DNA of 64,000 nucleotides from Bradyrhizobium sp. in8p8 (GTDB taxonomy: Bacteria > Pseudomonadota > Alphaproteobacteria > Rhizobiales > Xanthobacteraceae). The notes under the pieces are model-generated. The model ran no database searches. It was not told where the DNA came from and saw nothing but the letters and a program-made list of their open reading frames with translations. The translations under genes and the position numbers were made by a program. The DNA lies in assembly GCF_000426845.1 (NCBI RefSeq), contig NZ_AUGD01000004.1, forward strand, positions 1 to 64,000, read 5' to 3'. Within the stretch, counting starts at the first letter, position 1. Each line of letters starts with the position of its first letter. Shown in pieces: positions 25,725-35,353 of this stretch.

Positions 25725-26471
25725 ATGACCATCGACGTCGTCGACCTCCGCGAGTTCTATTCCCGCCGCCTCGGCATCGTGGCGCGGCAGATGATCAATC
25801 GCGGCATCAGGGAGCGTTGGCCCCGCGCCGAGGGCCAGCGCGTGCTCGGCATCGGCTATCCCACGCCTTATCTGGGGTTGTTCCGCGAGGATGCCGAGCG
25901 CTGCATTGCGTTCATGCCGGCCGCCCAGGGTGTCCTGAAATGGCCTACCGGACGGCCGGCGCTGGCCTCGCTGGTCGATGAATTCTCACTGCCGCTTCCT
26001 GACGCCGCGGTCGACCGCATCCTCCTGGTGCACGCGCTGGAGATGTCGGACGATCCGGCCGCGCTGCTGCGCGAGGTGTGGCGCGTGCTATCGCCGTCCG
26101 GTCGCGTGATCGCGGTGATCCCGAACCGGCGCGGAATGTGGACCCGCACAGACAACACGCCGTTCGGTCACGGGCGGCCCTATTCGCGATCGCAGATCAC
26201 TGAGCTATTCCGCCAGACCTGGTTCACGCCGACCGGCTGGGGCGAGGCGCTGTTCATGCCGCCCTATGCCGGCGGCTGGGTGCTGAGATCGGCGCAGATG
26301 TGGGAGCGCGCCGGAGCAGCGTTGTCGCTGCCCTTTGCCGGCGTTCATATCGTGGAGGCGACCAAGCAGGTCTACCGCGCGATCCCCGCCAAGCGCGAGC
26401 GCGCACGGCTCATTCCTTCGCTCGGCAAGCCCGTGCTGGTGCCCTCCTCGACGACGGCGACACGCAGCTGA
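25725..26471 (+). CDS. SAM-dependent methyltransferase-like protein
   Basis: A 248-residue protein with a class I methyltransferase domain in which motif I is weak (LGIGYPTPYLGLF instead of a Gly-rich loop), while VDRILLVHALEMSDDPAALL and EVWRVLSPSGRVIAVIPNRR match motifs II-III of the Methyltransf_11 group. Because the SAM loop is degenerate, activity is uncertain. ATG 25725 is used because the longer frame starts in the gloB promoter region. A terminator follows directly. Confidence 0.75.
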   Translation: MTIDVVDLREFYSRRLGIVARQMINRGIRERWPRAEGQRVLGIGYPTPYLGLFREDAERCIAFMPAAQGVLKWPTGRPALASLVDEFSLPLPDAAVDRILLVHALEMSDDPAALLREVWRVLSPSGRVIAVIPNRRGMWTRTDNTPFGHGRPYSRSQITELFRQTWFTPTGWGEALFMPPYAGGWVLRSAQMWERAGAALSLPFAGVHIVEATKQVYRAIPAKRERARLIPSLGKPVLVPSSTTATRS

Positions 26472-26475
26472 AACA

Positions 26476-26502
26476 AATCGTCCCGGCGAAGCCGGGACGA
26501 TT
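26476..26502. terminator. Bidirectional terminator between convergent genes
   Basis: A perfect 12-bp stem, AATCGTCCCGGC / GCCGGGACGATT, with a GAA loop, begins 5 bases after the methyltransferase stop and lies 23 bp from the DUF4167 stop on the other strand. Confidence 0.8.
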
Positions 26503-26524
26503 CAGGTCAGAAGATCGGAAGAGG

Positions 26525-27298
26525 CTACTCGCCGGGGGCGACCTCGTCGCTGGAGGCGACCGGGGCGGCTTCGCGCTCGGGGCGCGGGCCATGCGGACGG
26601 CGACGCCGCCGGGGAAAGCGCTCGCCACCACCGCCCTCGAACCCACCTTGGCCGCCATTCGCGCCGACATTCACCTGCGGCTGCGCGCCGGTGATGAAGG
26701 AGGGCAAGCGGTCGACGCCGCCGGCATCGGCAATGACGGGCTGCGGCTGGTTAGCTGGCGGCGGCTGATATTGCGGCTGCGGACGATGATCGCGCTCGCG
26801 GTGCTCGCGGGGCTGCTGGTTGTCGCGCTGATAAGGCGGCTGGCTGTCGCGCTGCTGAGGGTCACGCTGGTGGTGATCGCGCTGCCCGTCGCGGTCGCGC
26901 ATGAAGGGCTGCTGCTGGGGCTGCGGGACGAAGCCCGGCTCCTGGCCGAAGGCCGAGAAATTCTCGCCATCGTCCTCGCCGTCGTCGCTGCTGTTGCTGA
27001 TCGGCTCATCGCCGCGCGGCTGCTGGTTCTGCCGGAACTGCTCCTGAGCCGCCGCGATCAGGCGGAAGTAATGCTCGGCATGCTGGTAATAGTTCTCGGC
27101 CGCAACGGGGTCGCCGGAGGAGCGCGCGTCACGCGCAAGCTGGAGATATTTCTCGGCAATGTGCGAGGCGGTGCCGCGAATCTTGATGTCCGGTCCGTTG
27201 GACTCGTAGACCCGGGTCATCGGATTCTGGCCGCGCCGGTTGTTGTTGTTATTGTTGTTGCGGTTGCGCATCCGCTGCTTGTTTTGACCGTTTCTCAT
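26525..27298 (-). CDS. DUF4167 domain protein with low-complexity tail
   Basis: A 257-residue protein conserved in alphaproteobacteria, function unknown. The N-terminus is basic with an asparagine run (MRNRNNNNNNNRRG), then the DUF4167 core YESNGPDIKIRGTASHIAEK and YLQLARDARSSGDPVAAENY, ending in EHYFRLIAAAQEQF. The rest is disordered: repeated QRD/QQRD units, Pro/Gln-rich stretches and a basic cluster RFPRRRRRPHGPRP. The basic ends and disorder suggest RNA or ribosome association, which is inference. It lies downstream of lysC-ptsP-prfA-prmC on the same strand, 460 bp after prmC. Confidence 0.9.
   Translation of the reverse strand: MRNGQNKQRMRNRNNNNNNNRRGQNPMTRVYESNGPDIKIRGTASHIAEKYLQLARDARSSGDPVAAENYYQHAEHYFRLIAAAQEQFRQNQQPRGDEPISNSSDDGEDDGENFSAFGQEPGFVPQPQQQPFMRDRDGQRDHHQRDPQQRDSQPPYQRDNQQPREHRERDHRPQPQYQPPPANQPQPVIADAGGVDRLPSFITGAQPQVNVGANGGQGGFEGGGGERFPRRRRRPHGPRPEREAAPVASSDEVAPGE
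27237..27262. repeat. Short AAC/TTG trinucleotide repeat coding for Asn
   Basis: About seven GTT-type triplets in a row (with one ATT) on the plus strand encode the Asn run near the DUF4167 N-terminus. Slippage in units of three would change length without breaking the frame. Confidence 0.7.
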
Positions 27299-27758
27299 GT
27301 CCTGCCTTTAATTCCAGCCCTAAAGGTTGCACGCATTACTGATTGCTAGGAGTGATCGGGTGACATGGGCCCACATCTCTCACGCGCACCGCGTGCAAGA
27401 GCGGATCGAACCCTGCCGATGTTCGTCGACCGTCGCGTTCAACAAAGACGCGTTCCCCACCCGCCAGCATTCAGTGCCAGCGAACCCATTCATTTCGCTT
27501 GCCGAAACAAGCCCAGCTGTCTTGCGTAAGTGTTCAAGCGCAATATCAGGCTTTCGTTCACTTTGCGGTCGGAGAGCAGCGCAGCTCCACTGGCCATCGC
27601 GCTCAACAGGACCTGCGGCTTGGAACCTTATCAGTAATGCTCTCGCCCGAGAGCCCGGCTTTCGCCCGTAGGTCTACGGGGCCGGCACCGATGTGTTGCA
27701 CGGAACGTAGTCGTTCCCAGGCGATATTCCAAGAGGTTTTTGCAGTTCAATCCGGCTT
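27299..27758. other. Hairpin-rich 460-bp region without a convincing gene
   Basis: Open frames on the plus strand here lack domains and ribosome binding sites. The minus strand is the 5' region of DUF4167. Three perfect 16-base hairpins with 6-bp stems and 4-base loops follow one another: GCTCTC/GAGAGC at 27639-27654, CCCGTA/TACGGG at 27665-27680 and GGAACG/CGTTCC at 27702-27717. A fourth, CACGCG/CGCGTG, is at 27381-27395. The region could hold a structured leader or small RNA. Confidence 0.4.
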
Positions 27759-28637
27759 TTATGGGGGCATTTTTCGGGCCGAAACGGCCCGGGGAATGCC
27801 GGCCAAGTCGGTCTTGGGTGGCCTGTCGATCGACAACGCGGCCCCCCTCATCAAGGTTTCAATATTCTGGGCCTGGCCCTGGCCAGCCTCGACGATCACC
27901 GCGCCGGCCGGGGAGAGGCGCTCGGCGGCCTGAGGGATCAATGCGCGATAGGCGTCGTAGCCGTCATTGCCGCCGTCGAGTGCCAGATGAGGATCGTGCT
28001 CGCGGACCTCGATGCTCAATTTCGGAATCTCGGCGGAGGGAATATAGGGGGGATTGGACACGATGAGGTCGAACGGGCCGCGGAGCGCCGCGGCGTAGGA
28101 GCAGGCGACGAAGGCGGCGCGGTCGGCGAGGCCGAGCGCCGCGGCATTGTCCCTGGCGGTTCTGAGCGCGTTCTGGCTGAGATCGGTGCCGACGCCGAAA
28201 GCATCGGGGATTTCGTGCAGCAGCGCGAGCAGGATCGCGCCCGATCCGGTGCCGAGATCGGCGATACGCGGATGAGGCGTCGGCCGCTCGCGAAAGACTT
28301 CCAGCGCAAGCTCGACCACGGTCTCGGTATCGGGGCGCGGGACCAGGGTTGCCTCGGACAGGCGGAATGGCAGACCCCAGAACTCGCGTGTCCCGAGAAT
28401 GCGCGCCACCGGCTCACCGGCGATACGGCGCTCTGCGTGCTGCGCCAGCCGCGATGCTTCGGCCGCGGTGAGAGGACGGCCGGCCTGCGTGATCAGGCCG
28501 GTGAGGTCGAGGCCGAGTACCGCACTGATCAGGATGCGTGCGTCGAGCTCGGCCTCGTCGAATTGTGCCGACCTCAGTCGCGCAGCGAGCGCGCGCCGCG
28601 CGCCCTCGATGGATTGTCCGGTGAAGGGATTGCTCAC
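27759..28637 (-). CDS. prmC: Release-factor glutamine methyltransferase
   Basis: Methylates the GGQ glutamine of peptide-chain release factors, which raises their efficiency. The 292-residue protein has an N-terminal helical domain, EFWGLPFRLSEATLVPRPDT, SAM motif IADLGTGSGAILLALL, and the catalytic NPPY in LIVSNPPYIPSAEIPKL. It starts 3 bp after the prfA stop, so substrate and modifying enzyme are translationally linked. Confidence 0.95.
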   Translation of the reverse strand: MSNPFTGQSIEGARRALAARLRSAQFDEAELDARILISAVLGLDLTGLITQAGRPLTAAEASRLAQHAERRIAGEPVARILGTREFWGLPFRLSEATLVPRPDTETVVELALEVFRERPTPHPRIADLGTGSGAILLALLHEIPDAFGVGTDLSQNALRTARDNAAALGLADRAAFVACSYAAALRGPFDLIVSNPPYIPSAEIPKLSIEVREHDPHLALDGGNDGYDAYRALIPQAAERLSPAGAVIVEAGQGQAQNIETLMRGAALSIDRPPKTDLAGIPRAVSARKMPP

Positions 28638-28640
28638 GCC

Positions 28641-29726
28641 TCAGGCCGCCGCGCCTTGTGCAGCGAGCTGCGCGGCCTGGTGCTCCGTCGTCAGCGCATC
28701 GATCAATTCGCCGAGCGCCTCGCCCGCGATCACCTGCGGCAGCTTGTAGAGCGTTAGATTGATGCGGTGATCGGTGACGCGGCCTTGCGGAAAATTGTAC
28801 GTGCGGATGCGCTCGGAGCGGTCGCCGGAGCCGACCTTCTCCTTGCGCTCGGCCGAGCGCGCGGCGTCGACCCGTTGCCGCTCGGCGTCGTAGATGCGCG
28901 ACCGCAGAATGTTCATGGCAGAGGCGCGGTTCTTGTGCTGCGAGCGGCTGTCCTGCATCATCACCACGATGCCGGTCGGGATGTGCGTGATGCGGATCGC
29001 CGATTCGGTCTTGTTGACGTGCTGGCCGCCCGCGCCTTGCGCGCGCATTGTCTCGATGCGCAGGTCCTCGTTCTTGATCTCGACGTCGACATCCTCGACT
29101 TCCGGCAGCACGGCGACCGTCGCCGCGGACGTGTGGATGCGTCCCTGCGTCTCGGTATCGGGCACGCGCTGCACGCGGTGCACGCCGGATTCGAACTTGA
29201 GCTTGGAGAAGGCGCCACGGCCCTGCACCTCCGCGATGATTTCCTTGAAGCCGCCGACGGTGCCTTCACTGGCGGAGATCACCTCGACCTTCCAGCCCTG
29301 AAGGCTGGCGAAGCGCTCGTACATCCGGAACAAATCGCCGGCGAACAACGAAGCCTCGTCGCCGCCGGTGCCGGCGCGGATTTCCAGCACCACGTTGCGG
29401 TCGTCCATGGCGTCCTTCGGCAGCAGCGCGACGCGGATCTTCTGGACCAGCTCCTCGATTCTTGACGTCAACTCGCCGCGCTCGGCCTCCGCCATGCTGC
29501 GCATCTCGGCATCGGTGGCGGGATCGGCGATCAGGGCTTCGGTATCGGCGAGCTCCTTGACCGCGGAGCGATAGGTCTTCACCGCCTCGACGAGCGGGGT
29601 GATCTCGGCGAGCTCGCGCGTGATCTGCACGTACCGCTCGGAGGTGAGCTGTCCCAGCGATTCAGCCTCGAGCGAGGCGTGATGCGCGAGCAGGAGGTCC
29701 AGTTTGGCTTCGGGAAGTGACGACAT
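28641..29726 (-). CDS. prfA: Peptide chain release factor 1
   Basis: Terminates translation at UAA and UAG. The 361-residue protein has the GGQ motif in [20 protein letters not shown], which is methylated by PrmC, preceded by [18 protein letters not shown] and the codon-recognition domain. [20 protein letters not shown] is the usual class I release factor signature near the C-terminus. Between ptsP (56 bp upstream) and prmC (3 bp downstream) on the same strand. Confidence 0.97.
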   Translation of the reverse strand: MSSLPEAKLDLLLAHHASLEAESLGQLTSERYVQITRELAEITPLVEAVKTYRSAVKELADTEALIADPATDAEMRSMAEAERGELTSRIEELVQKIRVALLPKDAMDDRNVVLEIRAGTGGDEASLFAGDLFRMYERFASLQGWKVEVISASEGTVGGFKEIIAEVQGRGAFSKLKFESGVHRVQRVPDTETQGRIHTSAATVAVLPEVEDVDVEIKNEDLRIETMRAQGAGGQHVNKTESAIRITHIPTGIVVMMQDSRSQHKNRASAMNILRSRIYDAERQRVDAARSAERKEKVGSGDRSERIRTYNFPQGRVTDHRINLTLYKLPQVIAGEALGELIDALTTEHQAAQLAAQGAAA

Positions 29727-29782
29727 CGGTTCAGTCTCAATAGCGGAAAGGAGCGAGGCGGCAGGACGCGGCGACAGGCTCG

Positions 29783-32050
29783 CTACAACGCCAGGCCCTC
29801 GGCTTCGGCAAATTCCGTCAGCTTCTGCCGGATCGAGACGCTGCCCGCCGGCGCGTCCAGGAGCGGGCCGAGCACGGCTTCGGCCTTCCTGGCGTCGAGG
29901 TCGAGCACCATTGCCTTGACGGGGCCGAGCGCGGTTGCCGAGAGCGACAGCGAACGGTAGCCCAGCGCGATCAGCGCCAGCGCGCCGATCGGTTTCGACG
30001 CCATCTCGCCGCAGAGCGAGAGCGACTTCTTCGCCGCGTGCGCCTTGCGTGCGATATCGCGCAGCGCGCGCAGGATCGGCGCCGACATGGTGTCGAAGCG
30101 CTCGGAGACCTTGGCATTGCCGCGATCGACCGCGAACAGGAACTGGAACAGATCGTTGGAGCCGACCGAGATGAAATCGACCTTCTTCAGGAGCTCGTCG
30201 AGCTGGTAAAGCAGGGCGGGCACCTCGACCATGGTGCCGATGTCGATACGTTCCGGCAGCGTGTGGCCGTGCTGGCGCAGATATGTGAGCTCGCGCTCGA
30301 CCAGCGCTTTCGCCGCGTCGAACTCGGCGACCTCCGAGATCATCGGGAACATGATGCGCAGCGCGCGGCCGCCGCCGGCCCGCAGCAATGCGCGGATCTG
30401 CCCGCGCAACAGGCCCGGACGATCCAGCCCGAGCCGGATCGCGCGCCAGCCGAGCGCAGGATTTTCCTCGATCACCGCTTCCATATAGGGCAGCGCCTTG
30501 TCGCCGCCGATATCGAGCGTGCGGAAGGTGACGGGCTTGCTGCCCGCCGCGTCCAGCACGGTGCGATAGAGCGCGAGTTGATCGCTGGTGCGCGGCAGGC
30601 TCTGGCCGACCATGAATTGCAGCTCGGTGCGGAACAGGCCGATGCCGGCGCTGCCGGTGTCCTCGATATGCGGCAGGTCGATGGCGAGACCTGCGTTGAT
30701 CATCAGCTCGACGTTCTGGCCGTCCTTGGTGACGCAGGGCCGGTCGCGTAGCGCCAGATACTGCGCCTGGCGGCGGGCGCGAAAGCGCACGCGCTCGGCG
30801 AACGCCGCCTCGACCTCCTGCGACGGGCGCACATAGATCGAGCCGGAGGTGCCGTCGACGATGATGGCATCGCCGGGATCGGCGATGCCGGGCGCGTTCG
30901 GCACTTCGCCGACTGCGGGGATTCCGAGCGCGCGCGCCACGATGGAGACGTGCGAATTGGCGGTGCCTTCCTCCAGCACGATGCCCCGCAGGCGCTTGCG
31001 GTCGTAGTCGAGCAGCGCCGCCGGGCCCATCGCGCGGGCGATGACGATGGCGTTGTCGGGCAATTGCTCGCGCGAAGGCGCGTGGTCTTGCCCGACGAGC
31101 TGCCGCATCAGGCGATAGCCGAGATCTTCCAGATCGTGCAGGCGGTCGCGCAAGTAAGGGTCAGTGGAGCGCAGCATGCGCGCGCGGGTGTCGGACTGCA
31201 CGCGCTCGACGGCGGCTTCCGCGGTAAGGCCCGTGGCGACGGCCTCGTGCAGCTTGTGCGACCAGCCCTGGTCGTTGGCGAACATGCGGTAGGCTTCCAG
31301 CACCTCGCGATGCTCGCCGCCTTCGGCGACGTCGCCGCGCTCCAGCATGCGATCGAGATCGGCGCGCAGCTTGGCGAGCGCGGTGTCGAGCCGCTTGATC
31401 TCCTTCGGCAGGTCCTCGGCGATGTAGTCCTTGATGACGACGCGCGGCTCGTGCAGCACGACATGGCCGAGCGCGATGCCCTCCGACAGGATCGCGCCGA
31501 CCTTCTGCGCGGAATGGCGCGCAGCGGGCTCCTGGCCCGGCTGGGCCAGCGCCGACAATTCGCCCGAGGCGATCAGCTCGGCCAGCACCATCGCAGTGGT
31601 CTGCAGCGCCTCGAGTTCCTCCTCGACATAGTTGCGCTTGGCGCGGTTCTGCACCACCAGCACGCCGAGGGTGTTGCCGGCCCGCAGGATCGGCACGCCG
31701 AGGAAGGAGTGGTAGATCTCTTCGCCCGTCTCGGGGCGGAACGAGAAGGCCGGATGGCTCTGTGCGTCGCTCAGATTGAGTGGCGTCGCCTCGCTGGCGA
31801 CCAGGCCGACCAGGCCCTCATGGGCGCTGAGCACGGTGTGGTGCACGGCCTCGCGATTGAGACCTTCGGTGGCGTAGAGCTCCAGCGTGTTGTCGATGCG
31901 CAGCACGTAGACCGAGCACACCTCGGCCACCATGTTGGCGGCGATCAGCACCACGATCTTGTCCAGCCGCTCCTGGGCCGAGACCTGCTCCGCCATGGTC
32001 TCGCGGAGCCGTCTCAACAAGACGCGGGGACCTCCCGACGCGCTCCGCAT
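29783..32050 (-). CDS. ptsP: Phosphoenolpyruvate-protein phosphotransferase of the nitrogen PTS (EI-Ntr)
   Basis: First enzyme of the regulatory PTS-Ntr relay, passing phosphate from PEP to NPr and EIIA-Ntr. The 755 residues comprise an N-terminal GAF domain (about 20-165, [20 protein letters not shown]), the EI N-terminal domain, the swivelling His domain with [18 protein letters not shown] (phospho-His), and a PEP-binding TIM barrel ([34 protein letters not shown]). The GAF domain distinguishes PtsP from the sugar PTS enzyme I and probably senses nitrogen status. A terminator in the preceding gap suggests its own promoter. Confidence 0.95.
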   Translation of the reverse strand: MRSASGGPRVLLRRLRETMAEQVSAQERLDKIVVLIAANMVAEVCSVYVLRIDNTLELYATEGLNREAVHHTVLSAHEGLVGLVASEATPLNLSDAQSHPAFSFRPETGEEIYHSFLGVPILRAGNTLGVLVVQNRAKRNYVEEELEALQTTAMVLAELIASGELSALAQPGQEPAARHSAQKVGAILSEGIALGHVVLHEPRVVIKDYIAEDLPKEIKRLDTALAKLRADLDRMLERGDVAEGGEHREVLEAYRMFANDQGWSHKLHEAVATGLTAEAAVERVQSDTRARMLRSTDPYLRDRLHDLEDLGYRLMRQLVGQDHAPSREQLPDNAIVIARAMGPAALLDYDRKRLRGIVLEEGTANSHVSIVARALGIPAVGEVPNAPGIADPGDAIIVDGTSGSIYVRPSQEVEAAFAERVRFRARRQAQYLALRDRPCVTKDGQNVELMINAGLAIDLPHIEDTGSAGIGLFRTELQFMVGQSLPRTSDQLALYRTVLDAAGSKPVTFRTLDIGGDKALPYMEAVIEENPALGWRAIRLGLDRPGLLRGQIRALLRAGGGRALRIMFPMISEVAEFDAAKALVERELTYLRQHGHTLPERIDIGTMVEVPALLYQLDELLKKVDFISVGSNDLFQFLFAVDRGNAKVSERFDTMSAPILRALRDIARKAHAAKKSLSLCGEMASKPIGALALIALGYRSLSLSATALGPVKAMVLDLDARKAEAVLGPLLDAPAGSVSIRQKLTEFAEAEGLAL

Positions 32051-32422
32051 GAACCGTCAATCTCCTCCGTCTGCCGGGCCCGGCGGTATCGGCCGGCGGC
32101 TAACCCAAAGTTCCAGAAAAACAACCAAAATTGTTCGTCCGGCGCAGGCACAAACCGAAATCTACTTGAGATCTAGCGCTTGCGCCGAATCAGCGCCGCC
32201 TGAACTGGGACACAGTCTGCGGCAGCCCACCCTGTTCGCCGTATAGCGAATTGAGGCTTGTTTTGCCAAGCAAAACGCCTGCCAAACGCGAAGGTGTGTA
32301 CACCTTCGCGTTTGCTGCGACCGCTAAGAGAAAATTAGCCTAGATACGGTCCGGAAAGTGCGACGCGATTTTCCGGAAAGGCCATGCTCAAGGACAATCT
32401 GAAGCGCGACGAGGGTCGTGCT
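32051..32422. other. lysC-ptsP intergenic region
   Basis: No gene. Beyond the tandem hairpins at 32260-32314, it contains two copies of TCCGGAAAG (32352-32360 and 32374-32382) close to the lysC end, and an AT-richer stretch around 32100-32180 that may hold the ptsP promoter on the minus strand. Confidence 0.4.
32260..32314 (-). terminator. Tandem hairpins after lysC
   Basis: A perfect 14-bp stem, CAAACGCGAAGGTG / CACCTTCGCGTTTG with a TGTA loop (32283-32314), is followed in the direction of lysC transcription by a second stem GTTTTGC / GCAAAAC (32260-32276). Together they probably end the lysC transcript. Confidence 0.75.
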
Positions 32423-33679
32423 TTAGGCTTGATCGAGGCCGTAGAGCGTGTGCAGGGTGCGTACCGCAAGCTCGGTGTAGGCGGTATCGATCAAGACAGA
32501 GAATTTGATCTCGGAGGTTGTGATGGCCCGGATGTTGATGTTCCGTCCGGCGAGGGCCGAGAACGCCTGGGCCGCGACGCCGGCATGGCTGCGCATGCCG
32601 CTGCCGATCACCGAGATCTTCGCGACGTCGGTGGCGGTATCGAGCCGCGCATAGCCGATCTTGCCCTTGGCGGCGGTAATCGTATCCTTTGCGCGGGTAT
32701 AGTCGGCGGCCGGCACCGTGAAGGTGAGGTCGGTGGTCTTGCCGTCCTCGGAAACATTCTGCACGATCATGTCGACGTTGATGTTGGCGTCCGCCAGCGG
32801 GCCGAAGATCGAAGCCGCAACGCCGGGCTTGTCCTCGATGTGGCGCACCGAGATCTGGGCCTCGTCCTTTGAAAAGGCGATGCCGGTGACGACGTGGCTT
32901 TCCATGATCTCCTCCTCGCTGCAGATCAGCGTGCCGGGCGGCTGGTTGGCATGCGGGTCGATATCCTCGGGCTTGTCGAAGCTCGAGCGGACGAAAATCG
33001 GCATATTGTGGACCATGCCGAGTTCCACCGAGCGCACCTGGAGCACTTTTGCACCCTGCGAGGCGAGTTCCAGCATGTCCTCGAATGCGATCTTGTCGAG
33101 CCTCTTGGCCTTCGGCACGATTCGCGGGTCGGTGGTGTAGACGCCGTCGACGTCGGTATAGATGTCGCAACGATCCGCCTTGACGGCGGCGGCGATCGCC
33201 ACGGCCGACGTGTCGGATCCGCCGCGGCCGAGGGTGGTGATGCGATTGGTCTCGGGGTTGATGCCCTGGAAGCCGGCGATAACCGCGACCTCCTTGCGCT
33301 CCTGGAAGCGCTTGATGATCTCGCTGCCGTCGATGTCCTCGATCCGCGCCGAGGCATGGGCGTCGCTGGTCTTGATCGGGATCTGCCATCCCTGCCAGGA
33401 GCGAGCCTGGATGCCCATGCCCTGGAGCACGATGGCAAGCAGGCCCGAGGTCACCTGTTCGCCCGAGGCGACCACGGCGTCGTATTCGCGCGCGTCATGC
33501 ATCGGCGAGGCCTCGGTGCACCAGGCGACCAGCTCGTTGGTCTTGCCGGCCATCGCCGAGACGACCACGGCCACTTCGTGGCCGGCGTCGACCTCACGCT
33601 TCACATGGCGTGCAACGTTGCGGATACGTTCGATATTGGCGACGGACGTGCCGCCGAATTTCATCACGAGGCGGCTCAT
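32423..33679 (-). CDS. lysC: Aspartate kinase
   Basis: Phosphorylates aspartate at the head of the lysine, threonine and methionine pathways. The 418-residue monofunctional enzyme has the N-terminal kinase domain (RLVMKFGGTSVANIERI, GRGGSDTSAVAIAAA, CDIYTDVDGVYTTDPRIVP) and two C-terminal ACT domains (VVTGIAFSKDEAQISV; ISVIGSGMRSHAGVAAQAFS) for feedback control by lysine/threonine. It is the first gene of the minus-strand block ahead of ptsP-prfA-prmC, though a terminator separates it from ptsP. Confidence 0.96.
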   Translation of the reverse strand: MSRLVMKFGGTSVANIERIRNVARHVKREVDAGHEVAVVVSAMAGKTNELVAWCTEASPMHDAREYDAVVASGEQVTSGLLAIVLQGMGIQARSWQGWQIPIKTSDAHASARIEDIDGSEIIKRFQERKEVAVIAGFQGINPETNRITTLGRGGSDTSAVAIAAAVKADRCDIYTDVDGVYTTDPRIVPKAKRLDKIAFEDMLELASQGAKVLQVRSVELGMVHNMPIFVRSSFDKPEDIDPHANQPPGTLICSEEEIMESHVVTGIAFSKDEAQISVRHIEDKPGVAASIFGPLADANINVDMIVQNVSEDGKTTDLTFTVPAADYTRAKDTITAAKGKIGYARLDTATDVAKISVIGSGMRSHAGVAAQAFSALAGRNINIRAITTSEIKFSVLIDTAYTELAVRTLHTLYGLDQA

Positions 33680-33832
33680 GACGACGCGTGCATTCCTTCA
33701 TAAGGATCAGTATGGTGACCCGCACCGGACGGCTGCCTCGCGGATACCGACCGCGCGTATACAGAGCGGCGGGGCCGGGGGCAAGCGGGTTCCTGCGGAG
33801 GCAGGACGCGGGGGTAGTGGGTTAACCGAGGC

Positions 33833-34300
33833 ATGGCGCGTTACATCGACGAGATCCTGCAACCGGGCGAGCGGGTGCTGTATTCGACCAATGCGCACTG
33901 GATCTTCTACTTTCCGGCCATCATGGCCTGGATCGTGGCGCTGGCCCTCTTCATCCTGTCGCGGCAGGTGACCGTCGACTGGCTCTTTCTGCTTTGCCTG
34001 GGAGGCGCCGGCCTCGTGGCTCTGGCCGCACTGTACTGGACCATCAAGGGCTGGTTCCATCGCTTCACCACCGAGACCGACGTCACCAACCTCAGGGTGG
34101 TGCACAAGACCGGGTTCATCCAGCGCCGCACCTTCGAGATGGCGCTGGACAAGGTCGAGAGCGTCGATGTCAACCAGACGATTCTTGGACGTATTCTCAA
34201 CTACGGCGATGTGACCATCAACGGGGTCGGTGAAGGTCGCGAAACCATCCGGACGATCGCCTCGCCGCTCGCCTTCCGTAGTTCGATCACCACGCGGTAG
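33833..34300 (+). CDS. Membrane protein with bacterial PH domain
   Basis: A 155-residue inner-membrane protein. After LQPGERVLYSTNAHWIFY come two transmembrane helices (FPAIMAWIVALALFILS and LFLLCLGGAGLVALAALYW), then a bPH2/DUF304 domain: FHRFTTETDVTNLRVVHKTG, RTFEMALDKVESVDVNQTIL, GRILNYGDVTINGVG. Such proteins are widespread and poorly characterised. It starts 15 bp upstream of ubiG and is probably co-transcribed with it. Confidence 0.88.
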   Translation: MARYIDEILQPGERVLYSTNAHWIFYFPAIMAWIVALALFILSRQVTVDWLFLLCLGGAGLVALAALYWTIKGWFHRFTTETDVTNLRVVHKTGFIQRRTFEMALDKVESVDVNQTILGRILNYGDVTINGVGEGRETIRTIASPLAFRSSITTR

Positions 34301-34314
34301 GACCGCGCGCCACC

Positions 34315-35082
34315 ATGAGCATGCAGCAAAATCCTTCCCTTTCTGCCCAGCCGGGCTCGACCGTCGATGCCACCGAGATCGCAAAATTCTCGAAACTCTC
34401 GGCGGAGTGGTGGGACCCCAAGGGCAAGATGGCGCCGCTGCACCGGATCAACCCGCTGCGGCTCGGCTACATCCGCGACGCCGCCTGCCGCAAGTTCGAA
34501 CGCAACGTGCGAAGCCTCAGTTGTCTCGGGTCCTTGCGCGTGCTCGACATCGGCTGCGGCGCTGGCCTGCTCTGCGAGCCGCTGTCGCGCCTGGGTGCGC
34601 AGGTTGTCGGCATCGATCCTTCGGCAAGCAACATCGCCGCGGCGAAGCTGCACGCCGGCAAGAGCCATCTTGCGATCGACTATCGCTGCACAACGGTGGA
34701 GGAGGTCGACCCGCGCGAGCGCTTCGATATCGTGCTGGCAATGGAGGTGGTCGAGCACGTCACCGACGTCGGCGTCTTCCTGAAGCGCTGCGCCTCGATG
34801 CTGAAGCCGAACGGCCTGATGGTGGTCTCGACGCTGAACCGAAACTGGAAGAGCTTCGCCCTCGCCATCGTCGGCGCCGAATACGTGCTGCGCTGGCTGC
34901 CGCGCGGCACCCACGAGTGGAACAAGTTCGTCACCCCCGACGAGCTCGCAAAACACCTGCTCGACAACCGTCTCGTGATCACCGAGCAGACCGGCGTGGT
35001 CTACAGCCCATTCGCTGATAAATGGTCCCTCTCGTCCGACATGGACGTGAACTACATGGTGGTCGCGGAAGCGATGGTGTGA
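34315..35082 (+). CDS. ubiG: Ubiquinone biosynthesis O-methyltransferase
   Basis: Carries out both O-methylations in ubiquinone synthesis. The 255-residue SAM enzyme has the typical N-terminus EIAKFSKLSAEWWDPKGKMA and PLHRINPLRLGYI, motif I VLDIGCGAGLLCEPLSRLGA, VVGIDPSASN, and ERFDIVLAMEVVEHVTDVG. The C-terminal GTHEWNKFVTPDEL is a UbiG hallmark. Function is secure by these motifs. Confidence 0.95.
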   Translation: MSMQQNPSLSAQPGSTVDATEIAKFSKLSAEWWDPKGKMAPLHRINPLRLGYIRDAACRKFERNVRSLSCLGSLRVLDIGCGAGLLCEPLSRLGAQVVGIDPSASNIAAAKLHAGKSHLAIDYRCTTVEEVDPRERFDIVLAMEVVEHVTDVGVFLKRCASMLKPNGLMVVSTLNRNWKSFALAIVGAEYVLRWLPRGTHEWNKFVTPDELAKHLLDNRLVITEQTGVVYSPFADKWSLSSDMDVNYMVVAEAMV

Positions 35083-35217
35083 GGGGGAATGAGTGGCGCG
35101 CGAGCTCTTACCCCTCGGGGCAGTGTCGCATTGACCCATACCGCGGATCTGTCGTTACGCGGATGGTGTGAGATGTGCAGGTTGGCGGCCGCCGCAAAAC
35201 GGCTCCTTGGGTAAAGG

Positions 35218-35237
35218 GTCCCTGCGTGCGCAGGGAC
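35218..35237. repeat. Intergenic hairpin between ubiG and the DMT transporter
   Basis: GTCCCTGCG / CGCAGGGAC pair perfectly around TG. No T tract follows; it may be a weak terminator or a dispersed palindrome. Confidence 0.45.
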
Positions 35238-35353
35238 GCCGCCGAATTTGTTGCGAGAGCATCGCTCCCATGACGTCCGTGCGGTTGACCGGGTTGGGTT
35301 CAACTTGCAGGCTGGCCGCGTTGATTTCCTGCTAGCGCCCGTTCCCCGCCCCT

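Noticed and set aside
27299..27758. tmRNA or RNase P RNA in the prmC-DUF4167 gap
   Set aside because: A tRNA-like GGTTCGATCC and a GGGCGAAAGCC string occur, but no tag-peptide frame, acceptor stem or conserved RNase P core could be found.
27775..27791. CGGGCCG/CGGCCCG hairpin as a prmC terminator
   Set aside because: It lies inside the prmC coding end and is followed by an A-rich, not T-rich, stretch in the direction of transcription.
27327..27933. Plus-strand open frames between DUF4167 and prmC
   Set aside because: No ribosome binding site, no domain, overlap with prmC and poor codon pattern.
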